Below, in pieces: positions 11,481 to 20,376 of a DNA stretch of 64,000 nucleotides (positions within the stretch are counted from its first letter, which is position 1; every line of letters begins with the position of its first letter). The stretch covers positions 620,001-684,000 of the forward strand of contig NZ_JACHBS010000001.1 in the NCBI RefSeq assembly GCF_014200395.1, written 5' to 3'. This DNA is from Microcella frigidaquae (GTDB lineage: Bacteria > Actinomycetota > Actinomycetes > Actinomycetales > Microbacteriaceae). Made by a program: the position numbers and the translations under genes. The notes beneath the pieces were generated by a model. The model was not told the DNA's origin and did not search any database. It saw nothing but the letters and a program-made list of their open reading frames with translations.

Positions 11481-13511
11481 ATGTCGAACCCGTTCCTCGC
11501 GCCGAGCACCCTCCCCTACCAGCTGCCCCCCTTCGCGGAGATCCGCGACGAGCACTACGCGCCCGCCATCGAGCAGGGCATGGCCGAGCAGCTCGCCGAG
11601 ATCCAGACCATTACGCGACGCCGCGACATGCCGACCTTCGAGAACACGATGGTGCCGCTCGAGCAGAGCGGACAGCTTCTGACCCGCGTGCTGCGGGTCT
11701 TCTACAACAAGGCCTCGGCCGACTCGAACGACACCACGAACGCGCTCGAGGCCGAGCTCGCCCCGAAGCTCGCCGCGCACACCGACGCGATCAAGCTCGA
11801 CGCCGCGCTCTACTGGCGCATCGCCCAGCTGCACGATCAGCGCGAGTTACTACCCCTGACGGCCGAGCAGCGCTACTTGATCGAGCGGCACTACACCGAG
11901 ATGACCCTCGCCGGCGCCGGGCTCGATGAGGCGCAGAAGCAGCGACTGAGCGAGCTCAACGCCCGCATCTCGACCCTCGAGACCGCGTTCGAGAAGAACC
12001 TGCTCGCCGACACCAACGAACTGGCCGTCGTCATCGACGACCCCGCCGAGCTCGCGGGGCTCACCCCCGGCGAGATCAGCGCCGCCGCGCAGGCCGCCGC
12101 CGACCGCGGACTCGAGGGGAAGCACCTGGTCACCCTCGTGCTGCCGACCGGCCACCCCTGGCTTGAAAGCCTGACGAACCGGGCGACCCGCGAGCGCATC
12201 ATGGCCGCCTCGCGCGCCCGCGGCTCGCGTGCCGGCGAGCACGACAACCGGCCCGTGCTGCTCGAGATCGCGCGCCTGCGCGCCGAGCGCGCCGAGCTGC
12301 TCGGCTTCGCCAACCACGCCGCCTTCGTCACCGCCGACCAGACCGCCAAGACCCCCGAGCGGGTCGCCGCCATGCTCGAGCGCCTCGCCCCCGCCGCGGC
12401 CCGCAACGCCGCCGCCGAGCAGGCCAAGCTCGAGGCCCTCGCCGGTCACCCGATCGCCGCCCACGACTGGGCGCACTACAGCGAGAAGGTGCGCAAGGCC
12501 GAGTACGACGTCGACCTGGGCGAGCTGCGCCCCTACTTCGAGGCCGAGCGCGTGCTGTGGCGCGGAGTCTTCGCCGCTGCCACGAAGGTCTTTGGGATCA
12601 CCTTCACCGAGCGGACGGATCTGCAGGGCTACCACCCGGAGGTGCGGGTGTTCGAGGTGCGCAACGAGGATGGCTCCGAGCTCGGGCTCTACCTGCTCGA
12701 CCTGTACACCCGCGACAGCAAGCGCGGCGGCGCGTGGATGAACGAGCTGATCGGGCAGAACGCGCTGCTCGGGCATCCGACGGTCGTCGTCAACAACCTC
12801 AATGTGCCCAAGCCCGCCGCGGGCGAGCCGACCCTGCTCACCTACGACGAGGTCAACACGTTCTTCCACGAGTTCGGCCACGCGCTGCACGGGCTCTTCG
12901 CGCACGTCACCTACCCGCGGTTCACCGGCACGAACGTGTACCGCGACTTCGTCGAGTTCCCCAGCCAGGTCAACGAGATGTGGATGCTCTGGCCCGAGAT
13001 CGTGAACGACTACGCCGTGCACCACGAGACGGGGGAGCCGATCCCCGCCGAGGTGCTCGAGCGCGTGCGGGCGGCGCAGCTGTGGGGCGAGGGCTTCGCG
13101 ACGAGCGAGTACCTCGCCGCGGCGCTGCTCGACCAGGCCTGGCACACGCTCAGCGCCGCCGAGGCCGCCGCCGTGACGGATGTCGCCGCCTTCGAAGCCG
13201 AGGCCCTCGCGCGCGTGGGGCTCGACAACCCGGCGGTGCCCACCCGCTACAGCTCGACGTACTTCGCCCATACCTTCTCGGGCGGCTACGACGCCGGCTA
13301 CTACAGCTACATCTGGAGCGAGGTGCTCGACGCCGACACCGTGCAGTGGTTCGAGCAGAACGGCGGGCTCACGCGCGCCAACGGCGACCGCTTTAGGAAG
13401 TACGTGCTCGGGCTCGGCGGCGCGGGCGACCCGCTCGAGGCCTACCGCGCCTTCCGCGGGCGCGACGCCGAGATCGAGCCGCTGCTGCAGCGCCGCGGGC
13501 TGGCCGCGTAG
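11481..13511 (+). CDS. M3-family zinc metallopeptidase (peptidyl-dipeptidase Dcp type)
   Basis: 676 residues, the normal length for Dcp/oligopeptidase A relatives. The zinc site is HEFGH (His463-His467, context FFHEFGHALHGLF), with the downstream Glu in DFVEFPSQVNEMW. It starts MSNPFLAPSTLPYQLPPFAEI and lacks a signal peptide, so it is cytoplasmic and likely degrades short peptides. The ATG lies 6 nt after TAGGGT (11469-11474), so the mRNA may be leaderless. It shares the repeat array with the divergent regulator, which therefore may control it. Confidence 0.9.
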   Translation: MSNPFLAPSTLPYQLPPFAEIRDEHYAPAIEQGMAEQLAEIQTITRRRDMPTFENTMVPLEQSGQLLTRVLRVFYNKASADSNDTTNALEAELAPKLAAHTDAIKLDAALYWRIAQLHDQRELLPLTAEQRYLIERHYTEMTLAGAGLDEAQKQRLSELNARISTLETAFEKNLLADTNELAVVIDDPAELAGLTPGEISAAAQAAADRGLEGKHLVTLVLPTGHPWLESLTNRATRERIMAASRARGSRAGEHDNRPVLLEIARLRAERAELLGFANHAAFVTADQTAKTPERVAAMLERLAPAAARNAAAEQAKLEALAGHPIAAHDWAHYSEKVRKAEYDVDLGELRPYFEAERVLWRGVFAAATKVFGITFTERTDLQGYHPEVRVFEVRNEDGSELGLYLLDLYTRDSKRGGAWMNELIGQNALLGHPTVVVNNLNVPKPAAGEPTLLTYDEVNTFFHEFGHALHGLFAHVTYPRFTGTNVYRDFVEFPSQVNEMWMLWPEIVNDYAVHHETGEPIPAEVLERVRAAQLWGEGFATSEYLAAALLDQAWHTLSAAEAAAVTDVAAFEAEALARVGLDNPAVPTRYSSTYFAHTFSGGYDAGYYSYIWSEVLDADTVQWFEQNGGLTRANGDRFRKYVLGLGGAGDPLEAYRAFRGRDAEIEPLLQRRGLAA

Positions 13512-13529
13512 CCGCAGCAGCGGCCGTCG

Positions 13530-14834
13530 CTAGTCGGCGCTGGCCGCGACCGGCTCGTCGGCGACGTCGGTCTTGCGCAGGCGACCGAGCAGATCCATCG
13601 AGTGGTACACGACGAGCGCGGCGATCGTGCCGAGCACGATGCCGCTGAACAGCACGCCGCCCGCCGCGTCGAACACCGTGAAGTCGGCGATCGCGATGAT
13701 GAGCGCGATCGCGGCCGTGAACTGGTTCTTCGGCTTCGAGAAGTCGACCTTCGCGTCGACCCACATGCGCACGCCGATGATGCCGATGAGGCCGTACAGG
13801 GCCGTCGTGACACCGCCGATCACGCCCGCGGGCACCGTGAACAGGAACTGCCCGAACCACGGCGAGAGGCTCAGCACGATCGCGGTGATCGCGGCGACCC
13901 AGTAGGCCGCGGTCGAGAACACGCGCGTGCTCGACATGACGCCGATGTTCTCACCGTAGGTGGTGGTCGCCGAACCGCCGCCGATCGCCGCGATCGTCGT
14001 GGCAAGGCCGTCGGCGAACAGGGCGCGGCCGGTGAGCGGGTCGAGGTCGCGCTTGGCGAGGAACCCGACGCCCTTCACATGGCCCACGTTCTCGGCGACG
14101 AGCGCGAGCACGACGGGCAGGAAGGCGAGGTAGGTGCCGAGGTATTCGACGCCGAGTACCGGCAGCGTGAACTCGGGCAGGCCGACCGCAGCCGCGCCCT
14201 CGAGACCGCTGAAGTCGACCTCGCCGCGCGCGAGCGCGAAGAGGTAGCCGACGACGACGCCGATGATGATCGACAGCCGGCCGATGATGCCGCGGAACAG
14301 GACGGCGACGAGGATCACCGCGACGAGCGTCACGACGGCCGTCAGCGGCGAGGCCTGGAAGCCGCTCTTCGCGGCGGGGGCGAGGTTGAAGCCGATGAGG
14401 GCGACGATCGTGCCGGCGACGACCGGCGGCAGCAGCCGGTGGATCCAGCCGGTGCCGACGACGTGCACGAGGATGCCCACGAGCGCGAGCGACAGGCCGA
14501 CGACGAGCACGCCGCCGAGGGCGACCTCGCGGCCCTCCGACATCGAGGCGGCCTGGATCGGCGCGATGAACGCGAACGACGAGCCGAGGTAGCTCGGCAG
14601 CCGGTTCTGGGTGATGAGGAGGAAGAGGATCGTGCCGATGCCGGAGAACAGCAGCGTCGTCGACGGCGGGAAGCCGGTGAGGATCGGCACGAGGAAGGTC
14701 GCCCCGAACATCGCGACGACGTGCTGCAGGCCGAAGCCGATCGTGCGCGGCCAGCTGAGCCGCTCCTCGGGGGCGACGATCGCCCCGGGTGCGACGGTCT
14801 TGCCGTCTCCATGAACAGTCCACAAGCGGGCCAC
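13530..14834 (-). CDS. NCS2-family uracil/xanthine permease (UraA type)
   Basis: 434 residues with about 14 membrane segments. WPRTIGFGLQHVVAMFGATFLVPILTGF is the NCS2 N-terminal signature, and the second half has ENVGHVKGVGFLAKRDLDPLTGRALFADGLATTIAAIGGGSATTTYGENIGVM, matching the UraA substrate-site helix and GGxxxTTYGENIG motif. It probably imports uracil by proton symport. The gene is convergent with the M3 peptidase, with only 18 bp between stops and no visible hairpin. Confidence 0.9.
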   Translation of the reverse strand: MARLWTVHGDGKTVAPGAIVAPEERLSWPRTIGFGLQHVVAMFGATFLVPILTGFPPSTTLLFSGIGTILFLLITQNRLPSYLGSSFAFIAPIQAASMSEGREVALGGVLVVGLSLALVGILVHVVGTGWIHRLLPPVVAGTIVALIGFNLAPAAKSGFQASPLTAVVTLVAVILVAVLFRGIIGRLSIIIGVVVGYLFALARGEVDFSGLEGAAAVGLPEFTLPVLGVEYLGTYLAFLPVVLALVAENVGHVKGVGFLAKRDLDPLTGRALFADGLATTIAAIGGGSATTTYGENIGVMSSTRVFSTAAYWVAAITAIVLSLSPWFGQFLFTVPAGVIGGVTTALYGLIGIIGVRMWVDAKVDFSKPKNQFTAAIALIIAIADFTVFDAAGGVLFSGIVLGTIAALVVYHSMDLLGRLRKTDVADEPVAASAD

Positions 14835-14908
14835 GATGCCTCCAAGGGGTCAGGGGTGGAACGTGCTGCGAGCGTATCGCCCCTGTGGATTGGCTGGGAG
14901 GGTCGAAC

Positions 14909-16294
14909 TCAGAACCAGTAGCTGAGGAACGGCGCGCGCGGCACGCGCAGCACGGCGTCGAAGCGCTGCGCGGCGCCCGGCGTGCCCTCGGTGAGGCGCC
15001 CCGCCGCACGCAGGGTGTCGGCCGAGACACCGCCGAGCAGCAGCGAGCCGAGCTCGGCCACGCCCAGGTCGACGACGGCCCCGTGCTCCCACCCACCGTG
15101 CTCGTCAGGATCGGATGCCACGGTCGCGGCACCGTCGGGGCCCGTCGTGAGCATCCACGCGCCGGCGGCGAAGCCGAGCGGATCGCTGACGCGCAGCAGC
15201 AGGGTGTCGGCCGCCGCGTAGCGGCGCGCGGTGAGCGCGGCGGGCACGTCGAGGATGCGCAGCCACAGGTGGTCGGTGCGCGCGGCGGTAGCGACCGCGC
15301 GGGGGTTGGTGAGCATCCACGGCAACGGGTCGTCGATCGGGCGCATCGGGGCCGTCACCGCCGTGACCAGGTCTTGGTCGAGCAGGCAGCGCCACAAGGC
15401 GGCAAGCGCGTCGTCGGTCGCCGCGCAGAGGTACTCGACCGCGAGGGTGTGGTCGGCGAAGTCGCGCGGGTTGCCGGCGAGGGAGTACACGGCGAAGCCC
15501 TGGGGCGTGCCGTCGGCGTCGTCGTAGCGCACCGCGCGCAGGGCGTTCGCGCGCCCGGCGGTGCGGGTGGAGAGCCCGAGCAGGCGGTCCCAGTGCAGCG
15601 GACGCTGCGGCACATCGCCACCTCGGCGCACGGCGGCGCGACGCGCCAGCTCGGGAGCGATCGGGCGCAGGCTCGGCGTGCTCACCTGGTGCACGCGGCC
15701 CTGCGGCGCTGGCCCCGTGAAGCGCAGCCCGCGGGTGTCGACGCGCAGTTCGGCGACGCTCGTCGCGGGGCCGAAGCCCCAGCGCCCGTAGATGGTGGCC
15801 TCCGACACGGTGAGCATCGCCATCGGGATGCCCGCAGCGTGCGCGGCCCGCAGCTCGCCCTCGAGCAGCGCGTTCGCGATGCCGCGGCGCCGATGCGTCG
15901 CCGCCACCGAGACGAGGCTGATCGCCCAGCCCTCGAGCTCGCGGCCCACGCCTGCCTCGCCCTCGCCCATGCCGCCCTCGCCCATGCTCAGCGGCGACCG
16001 CCACGAGGCGACCGTGGCGACCGGATGCTCCGGCTCGGCCGTCGTCGCATCCCACACCCCGACCGTCCGGGGTGCGGCCAGCGCTGCGCGGTACTCGACG
16101 AGCTGCTCGGGGCTGAGGCCCTCGAAGTGGAAGCCGCGGTGGTACGCCTGCAGCCAGCGCTCGTGCGCCGCGGCCTCGGGGCTGCCCTGGACGGCCTCCT
16201 CGCCGGTCGGCACGACCGCGTACTCGAGCCCCTGGGCGGCGAGCGCCGCGCGCGAGGTCTCGTCGAGCGGCAGGGCGTTGGCGGGGTCGGTCAT
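14909..16294 (-). CDS. Eis-like GNAT acetyltransferase with SCP2-type C-terminal domain
   Basis: 461 residues with Eis-family architecture: an N-terminal GNAT domain (VSVAATHRRRGIANALLEGELRAAHAAGIPMAMLTVSEATIYGRWGFG), a central second GNAT-like fold and a sterol-carrier-like C-terminus ending FLSYWF, where the terminal carboxylate is catalytic in characterised Eis proteins. Known Eis enzymes acetylate lysines and amines, including aminoglycosides; the substrate here is unknown. A Gly/Glu-rich insert (SMGEGGMGEGEAGVG) precedes the CoA motif. Confidence 0.85.
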   Translation of the reverse strand: MTDPANALPLDETSRAALAAQGLEYAVVPTGEEAVQGSPEAAAHERWLQAYHRGFHFEGLSPEQLVEYRAALAAPRTVGVWDATTAEPEHPVATVASWRSPLSMGEGGMGEGEAGVGRELEGWAISLVSVAATHRRRGIANALLEGELRAAHAAGIPMAMLTVSEATIYGRWGFGPATSVAELRVDTRGLRFTGPAPQGRVHQVSTPSLRPIAPELARRAAVRRGGDVPQRPLHWDRLLGLSTRTAGRANALRAVRYDDADGTPQGFAVYSLAGNPRDFADHTLAVEYLCAATDDALAALWRCLLDQDLVTAVTAPMRPIDDPLPWMLTNPRAVATAARTDHLWLRILDVPAALTARRYAAADTLLLRVSDPLGFAAGAWMLTTGPDGAATVASDPDEHGGWEHGAVVDLGVAELGSLLLGGVSADTLRAAGRLTEGTPGAAQRFDAVLRVPRAPFLSYWF

Positions 16295-16300
16295 GACCCC

Positions 16301-16399
16301 AGGCTACTGACCGGCCGCACCCGGCCGCAGGCTACTGCCCGGCCGCACCCGGCCGCAGGCTACTGCCCGGCTGCACCCGGCTACAGGCTACTGCCCGGG
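16301..16399. repeat. 28-bp tandem repeat, three full copies and a partial fourth
   Basis: Units begin with AGGCTACTG at 16301, 16329, 16357 and 16385. The fourth, partial unit encodes the last codons and stop of the membrane protein gene (Pro-Gly-Gln-stop on the minus strand), so the array looks like amplification of that gene's 3' end. Each unit has GGCCGGGTGCGGCC on the minus strand, which could form small hairpins. Confidence 0.85.
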
Positions 16400-17200
16400 C
16401 TCGAGCCCCCGACGGAGGGCGGCGACGGCCGCTGCCGCAGCATCCACCCCGTCGGCCGCGGCGCGCCGCTCGAGCGCGGTCGCGAGGTCGGCGGGCAGGC
16501 TGAGCACGAGCTGGTCGGGCGTCGCGCCGGCGGGGGCGGCAGCATCCGCGCCATCGACCACGGCGACCGCGGGCGCGTCTTTCACGAAGATCGCGAGCAC
16601 CGGCACGACCACGGTGCCGAGCACATCGAGGATGCCGACGACGCCGAAGAGCCGCCAGTACCACTCCTCGTTGCCGATGCCCGGAATCTCGCCCTCGCTG
16701 ACGATCGGCAGGATGATCATGATCGCGACCGCGGCGATCATCGCGAGGGTCACGAGAACGCCGACGCGGATCACCCGGCGGCGGCGACCAGCGAGCAGCA
16801 GGACCAGGTTGGCGTGCGCGAAGCTCACCGCGAGCACGCCAGCGGTGGCGAAGACCTTGAACCAGTCCTCGAAGCCCGGGTCGTTCCAGTTGCGCCAGAT
16901 CAGCACGAGGCCCGTGATGAGGGCGACGCCGCTGGCCGCGAGGCCGACGAAGCCGACCATGCGCATGGCCCGGTCGGCGATCGCGAGGTGGCAAAGGGCG
17001 GTGATGCTCGTCGCCCCCATCAGCAGTGTCGTGAGGATGATGCGGCCCTGGGTCTCGCCGAACTCGCCGCTCAGCAGCGCGATGATGCCGACGAGAGCGG
17101 CCAGTGAGAACGAGACGATGATGCCGTAGATGGCGCCCTTGCGGGCGGCGCCGATGGTGCTCGAGCGGCGCTCCTCGGCGCGTAGGCGGGCGTTCGTCAT
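16388..17200 (-). CDS. Multi-pass membrane protein with cytoplasmic C-terminal tail
   Basis: 270 residues, not recognised. Six or seven hydrophobic segments span about residues 22-205 (for example GAIYGIIVSFSLAALVGIIALL and VIRVGVLVTLAMIAAVAIMIILPIV). The tail (PDQLVLSLPADLATALERRAAADGVDAAAAAVAALRRGL) resembles a ribbon-helix-helix-like or antitoxin-like helix pair, but this is only a resemblance. It overlaps the BenE gene by 4 bp, so the two are translationally coupled. Confidence 0.7.
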   Translation of the reverse strand: MTNARLRAEERRSSTIGAARKGAIYGIIVSFSLAALVGIIALLSGEFGETQGRIILTTLLMGATSITALCHLAIADRAMRMVGFVGLAASGVALITGLVLIWRNWNDPGFEDWFKVFATAGVLAVSFAHANLVLLLAGRRRRVIRVGVLVTLAMIAAVAIMIILPIVSEGEIPGIGNEEWYWRLFGVVGILDVLGTVVVPVLAIFVKDAPAVAVVDGADAAAPAGATPDQLVLSLPADLATALERRAAADGVDAAAAAVAALRRGLEPGQ

Positions 17201-18378
17201 GGCGACTCCTCTGTCGGGGTGAGTACGACGGTACTCCGCCGCGCGGTGACGAGCATCACCAGCGCGCCGACCACGAGGCCCCAGAAGGCGCTGCCGATGC
17301 CGAGCACGACGACGCCCGAGGCGACCACGATGAGGGTGACCGCGGCCGTCAGCCGAGTCTCCGGCGCCTCGAAGGCGCTGACGATGCCGGTCGAGAACGC
17401 CCCGAAGAGGGCGAGCCCCGCGACGGCGATGATGAGAATCGGGGGTGCGGCCGCGACGAGAGCCGTGGCGACACCCGCACCGAGGCCGAGCAGCACGTAG
17501 GTGACCCCGCCCGCGACCGGAGCCACCCAGCGCCGTGCCGGCTCAGGATGCGAATCGGGGCCCGCCATGAGCGCCGCGGTGATCGCGGCCAGGTTGAGGG
17601 CGTATCCCCCGAACGGCGCGGTGAGCACGGTGGCGGCGCCGCTCGCCGCCAGCACCGTGCGCGCCGGCACCCCCCGGAAGCCGAGCGTGGTCAGCACCGC
17701 GAACCCGGGCACGTTCTGCCCCGCCATCGTGACGATGTACAGCGGCACCCCGAGCGACACGATCACGAGCGGGTCGAGCACCGGCGCGGTCAAGGTGAGG
17801 GCGGGCGCGAGGCTCGCGTCGCGCATCCACTCGCCGCCGGCGCTGATGACGACGCCGACGATCGCGACCAGCATCGCCGCCGGCACCGCCCAGCGCGGCA
17901 GCCAGCGCACCAGCAGCAGCCACACCAGCACGACGGGGGCCGCCAGCAGGGGCTCCTCGACGACCGCGGTGACCGGCGCGATGCAGATCGGGAAGAGGAT
18001 GCCCGCGAGCATCGCCCCCGCGAGGGGCATCGGGATGCGCGTCATCGCCCGACCGAGCCACGGCCACAGCCCGCTCACGACGATGAGCAACCCGCACACC
18101 AGGAAGGCGCCGACGGCTGCACCGTACGAGCCGGTCGTGCCCTCCGCCGCGACCAGCAGCGCGGCACCGGGCGTCGACCACGCGAAGCTCAGGGGCAGCC
18201 GGAACCGCCACGACAGCAGCCCGGCCAGCACGGCCTGCGCGATGCACAGCACCAGCAGGCCGCTCGCCGCCTCGGCGGGGCTCGCTCCCACCGCGATGAG
18301 GCCCGCGATCACGAGCGCGAACGAGCTGGCGAACCCGGTGAGCGCGCCGATGACCCCGGCGATGATCGGCTGCAGCAC
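17197..18378 (-). CDS. BenE-family benzoate/H+ symporter-like protein
   Basis: 393 residues and about 12 membrane helices. The sequence begins MLQPIIAGVIGALTGFASSFALVIAGL and carries LPLSFAWSTPGAALLVAAEG, the BenE motif in which a Ser/Thr-Pro-Gly break contacts the substrate, and later GQNVPGFAVLTTLGF. Family members import benzoate, but no benzoate catabolic genes are nearby, so the substrate is uncertain. The 3' end overlaps the next membrane protein. The 52-bp leader is followed by the IS nest. Confidence 0.85.
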   Translation of the reverse strand: MLQPIIAGVIGALTGFASSFALVIAGLIAVGASPAEAASGLLVLCIAQAVLAGLLSWRFRLPLSFAWSTPGAALLVAAEGTTGSYGAAVGAFLVCGLLIVVSGLWPWLGRAMTRIPMPLAGAMLAGILFPICIAPVTAVVEEPLLAAPVVLVWLLLVRWLPRWAVPAAMLVAIVGVVISAGGEWMRDASLAPALTLTAPVLDPLVIVSLGVPLYIVTMAGQNVPGFAVLTTLGFRGVPARTVLAASGAATVLTAPFGGYALNLAAITAALMAGPDSHPEPARRWVAPVAGGVTYVLLGLGAGVATALVAAAPPILIIAVAGLALFGAFSTGIVSAFEAPETRLTAAVTLIVVASGVVVLGIGSAFWGLVVGALVMLVTARRSTVVLTPTEESP

Positions 18379-18425
18379 GGTGTCAGCCTAGAGCCGCAGA
18401 GCAGGCTAGGGCGGGCGAGAGCGGG

Positions 18426-19424
18426 CTAGGTGTAACGACCCGTGAGGTTGTGAACGCGGCAAGCGGGCGTGTGACCGTCGAGGGCGCTGTGGGGTCGTCG
18501 GCGATTGTATTCCTCGAGCCAGTCAGCATAGGTCGCTGATCGGGCCTCGTTGGAGGTGTAGTTCGCTGCGTAAGCCCATTCGGCGGCCAGTGTGCGGTTG
18601 AAGCGCTCGACCTTGCCGTTGGTTTGCGGTCGATAGGGGCGGGTGCGGATGTGTCGGGCCTGTCCGACAGCGGCGGCGAAGTCACGGGATCGGTAGCAGG
18701 CGCCGTTATCGGTCATGACCGCCTTGACCTCGAAGCCGGCATCGGCGAAGAACTGGCGAGCACGAACCCAGAACGCGGCCGCGGTCTCTTTGCGCTCATC
18801 CGGAAGTTCTTCGGAATAGGCCAACCTTGTGCATCCATCGACGGCGTGATGCAGGAACGTGTAGCCGCGCGATGACGAGGCTCCGCGTCGTGCGGCGCGA
18901 TCTCGGGCAGCACCGGCACGACGGTCTTGGGGTGACCCGCGACCATGAACATGCCACCCTCCACCGTCCGGGATACGACCGAGCTTCTTGATGTCAACGT
19001 GGACGATGTCCCCAGGGGCAGCCGCTTCGAACCGGACCGGTTGCTGCTTCCGAATCGGCAAGCCGGTGTTGCGGTCCAGGTGCGACAGCCGAGGCATTCG
19101 ATAGCGGGCCAGCACTCGACCGACCGTCGAGGGGTTGAGCCCCAGATGCCACGCGATCCGACGCGCATCCCAGCGGCGCGTGAATCGCAACGCAATGATC
19201 CGTCGCTCCGTGCGCTGACTGAGGCGTCGGGGCGAGTGACGGGGTCGCGAGCTGCGGTCGGTCATCGGCTGGCCTGCTCGATATCGATCGGCCCACTTCT
19301 TCGCTGTTGCTGGCGAGCATTGAAACCGCTCCCCGACTCGAGCAAGACTCCACCCGTCGATGACGACGGCGCGAGCGACACGCAGACGCCCTTTCGGTGT
19401 CAGATCGGCATTAGCGTGAACCAC
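18426..19424 (-). CDS. IS481-family transposase
   Basis: About 332 residues: N-terminal HTH (GWSLARVGERFQCSPATAKKWADRYR), a second HTH, and a DDE core with DIVHVDIKKLG, VMTDNGACYRS and the Glu in NGKVERFNRTL. The probable native start is GTG 19424 (VVHANADLTPKG). The IS3 insertion has placed the native GGAGG ribosome site 2.7 kb away, so the current reading frame starts only in IS3 sequence. The stop TAG at 18428-18426 is not in the element but in the duplicated CTAG target. The region around residues 150-170 is unusually Arg-rich and may carry compensating indels. Confidence 0.85.
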   Translation of the reverse strand: MVHANADLTPKGRLRVARAVVIDGWSLARVGERFQCSPATAKKWADRYRAGQPMTDRSSRPRHSPRRLSQRTERRIIALRFTRRWDARRIAWHLGLNPSTVGRVLARYRMPRLSHLDRNTGLPIRKQQPVRFEAAAPGDIVHVDIKKLGRIPDGGGWHVHGRGSPQDRRAGAARDRAARRGASSSRGYTFLHHAVDGCTRLAYSEELPDERKETAAAFWVRARQFFADAGFEVKAVMTDNGACYRSRDFAAAVGQARHIRTRPYRPQTNGKVERFNRTLAAEWAYAANYTSNEARSATYADWLEEYNRRRPHSALDGHTPACRVHNLTGRYT

Positions 19425-19498
19425 GAAGGGGACTGATGCACGGATAGGTGACATCTGATCTGGCTTGCCCGTAAGGGCGGCCTGGAAGGATGAACCTC

Positions 19499-19807
19499 AT
19501 GCCCAAGCCCTATCCGATCGAGTTCCGCCAGGACGTCGTGCGGGTCGCCCGTAGCCGCGAGCCCGGCGTCACCTTGGAACAGATCGCCGCCGATTTCGGC
19601 GTTCACCCGATGACGCTGTCGAAGTGGTTGAGCCGTGCTGATGTGGAAGACGGCGTGAAGCCGGGCGTCACGAGTGAGCAGTCGGCGGAGCTGCGGGAGG
19701 CGAACAAACGCATTCGTCTGCTGGAGCAAGAAGCTGAGGTGCTGCGTCGCGCGTTAGCGTATGTCTCCCAGGGCTCCCTGCCGGGAAAAGGTTCTACCCG
19801 CTCGTAA
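19499..19807 (+). CDS. IS3-family transposase OrfA
   Basis: About 102 residues starting MPKPYPIEFRQDVVRVARS, with the HTH TLEQIAADFGVHPMTLSKWL and a leucine-zipper tail (LREANKRIRLLEQEAEVLRRALAYV). ATG 19499 is preferred to 19490 because GGAAGGA lies 8 nt before it. An AAAAG slip site at 19786-19790 allows the usual -1 frameshift into OrfB. OrfA itself is intact. Confidence 0.88.
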   Translation: MPKPYPIEFRQDVVRVARSREPGVTLEQIAADFGVHPMTLSKWLSRADVEDGVKPGVTSEQSAELREANKRIRLLEQEAEVLRRALAYVSQGSLPGKGSTRS

Positions 19808-20376
19808 GTGAGCTCGCCGTCGACGGGATTCCCGTGGCGGTGTCGTGTCGGGTATTGAAGCTTGCGCGCGCCCCGTATTACCGATGGGTGCGAAACCCTG
19901 AAGGTCCCGCCGAGCAGCTCCGAAAGCAGCGTGTTGCTGCCCTCACCGCCGCCCATGAGGACGACGTCGAGTTCGGCTATCGACTGTTGGCCGACGAAGC
20001 GCGCGATGCCGGGTTCCCGATGGCGGATCGAACCGCGTGGCGATTGTGCTCGAAGGCCGGGATCATGGCCGCGATCATCAAGACCCGCAAGAAGCGGGGC
20101 AAGAAGCCGGGCCCTCCGGTCTTCGATGACCACGTCATGCGCAACTTCACCGCTGATGCCCCGAACCAGCTCTGGCTCAGCGACATCACGGAACACAGGA
20201 CTGCGGAAGGGAAGCTTTATCTTTGCGCGATCAAAGACGTGTTCTCCCGCCGCATCGTGGGCTATTCCATCTCCGACCGCATGCAGGCCCGCCTGGTCGT
20301 CAACGCGCTTCAGAACGCGATCGCCCGCCGCGGCGACGTTGCCGGCTGCGTGGTCCATTCCGACAGAGGCAGCCAA

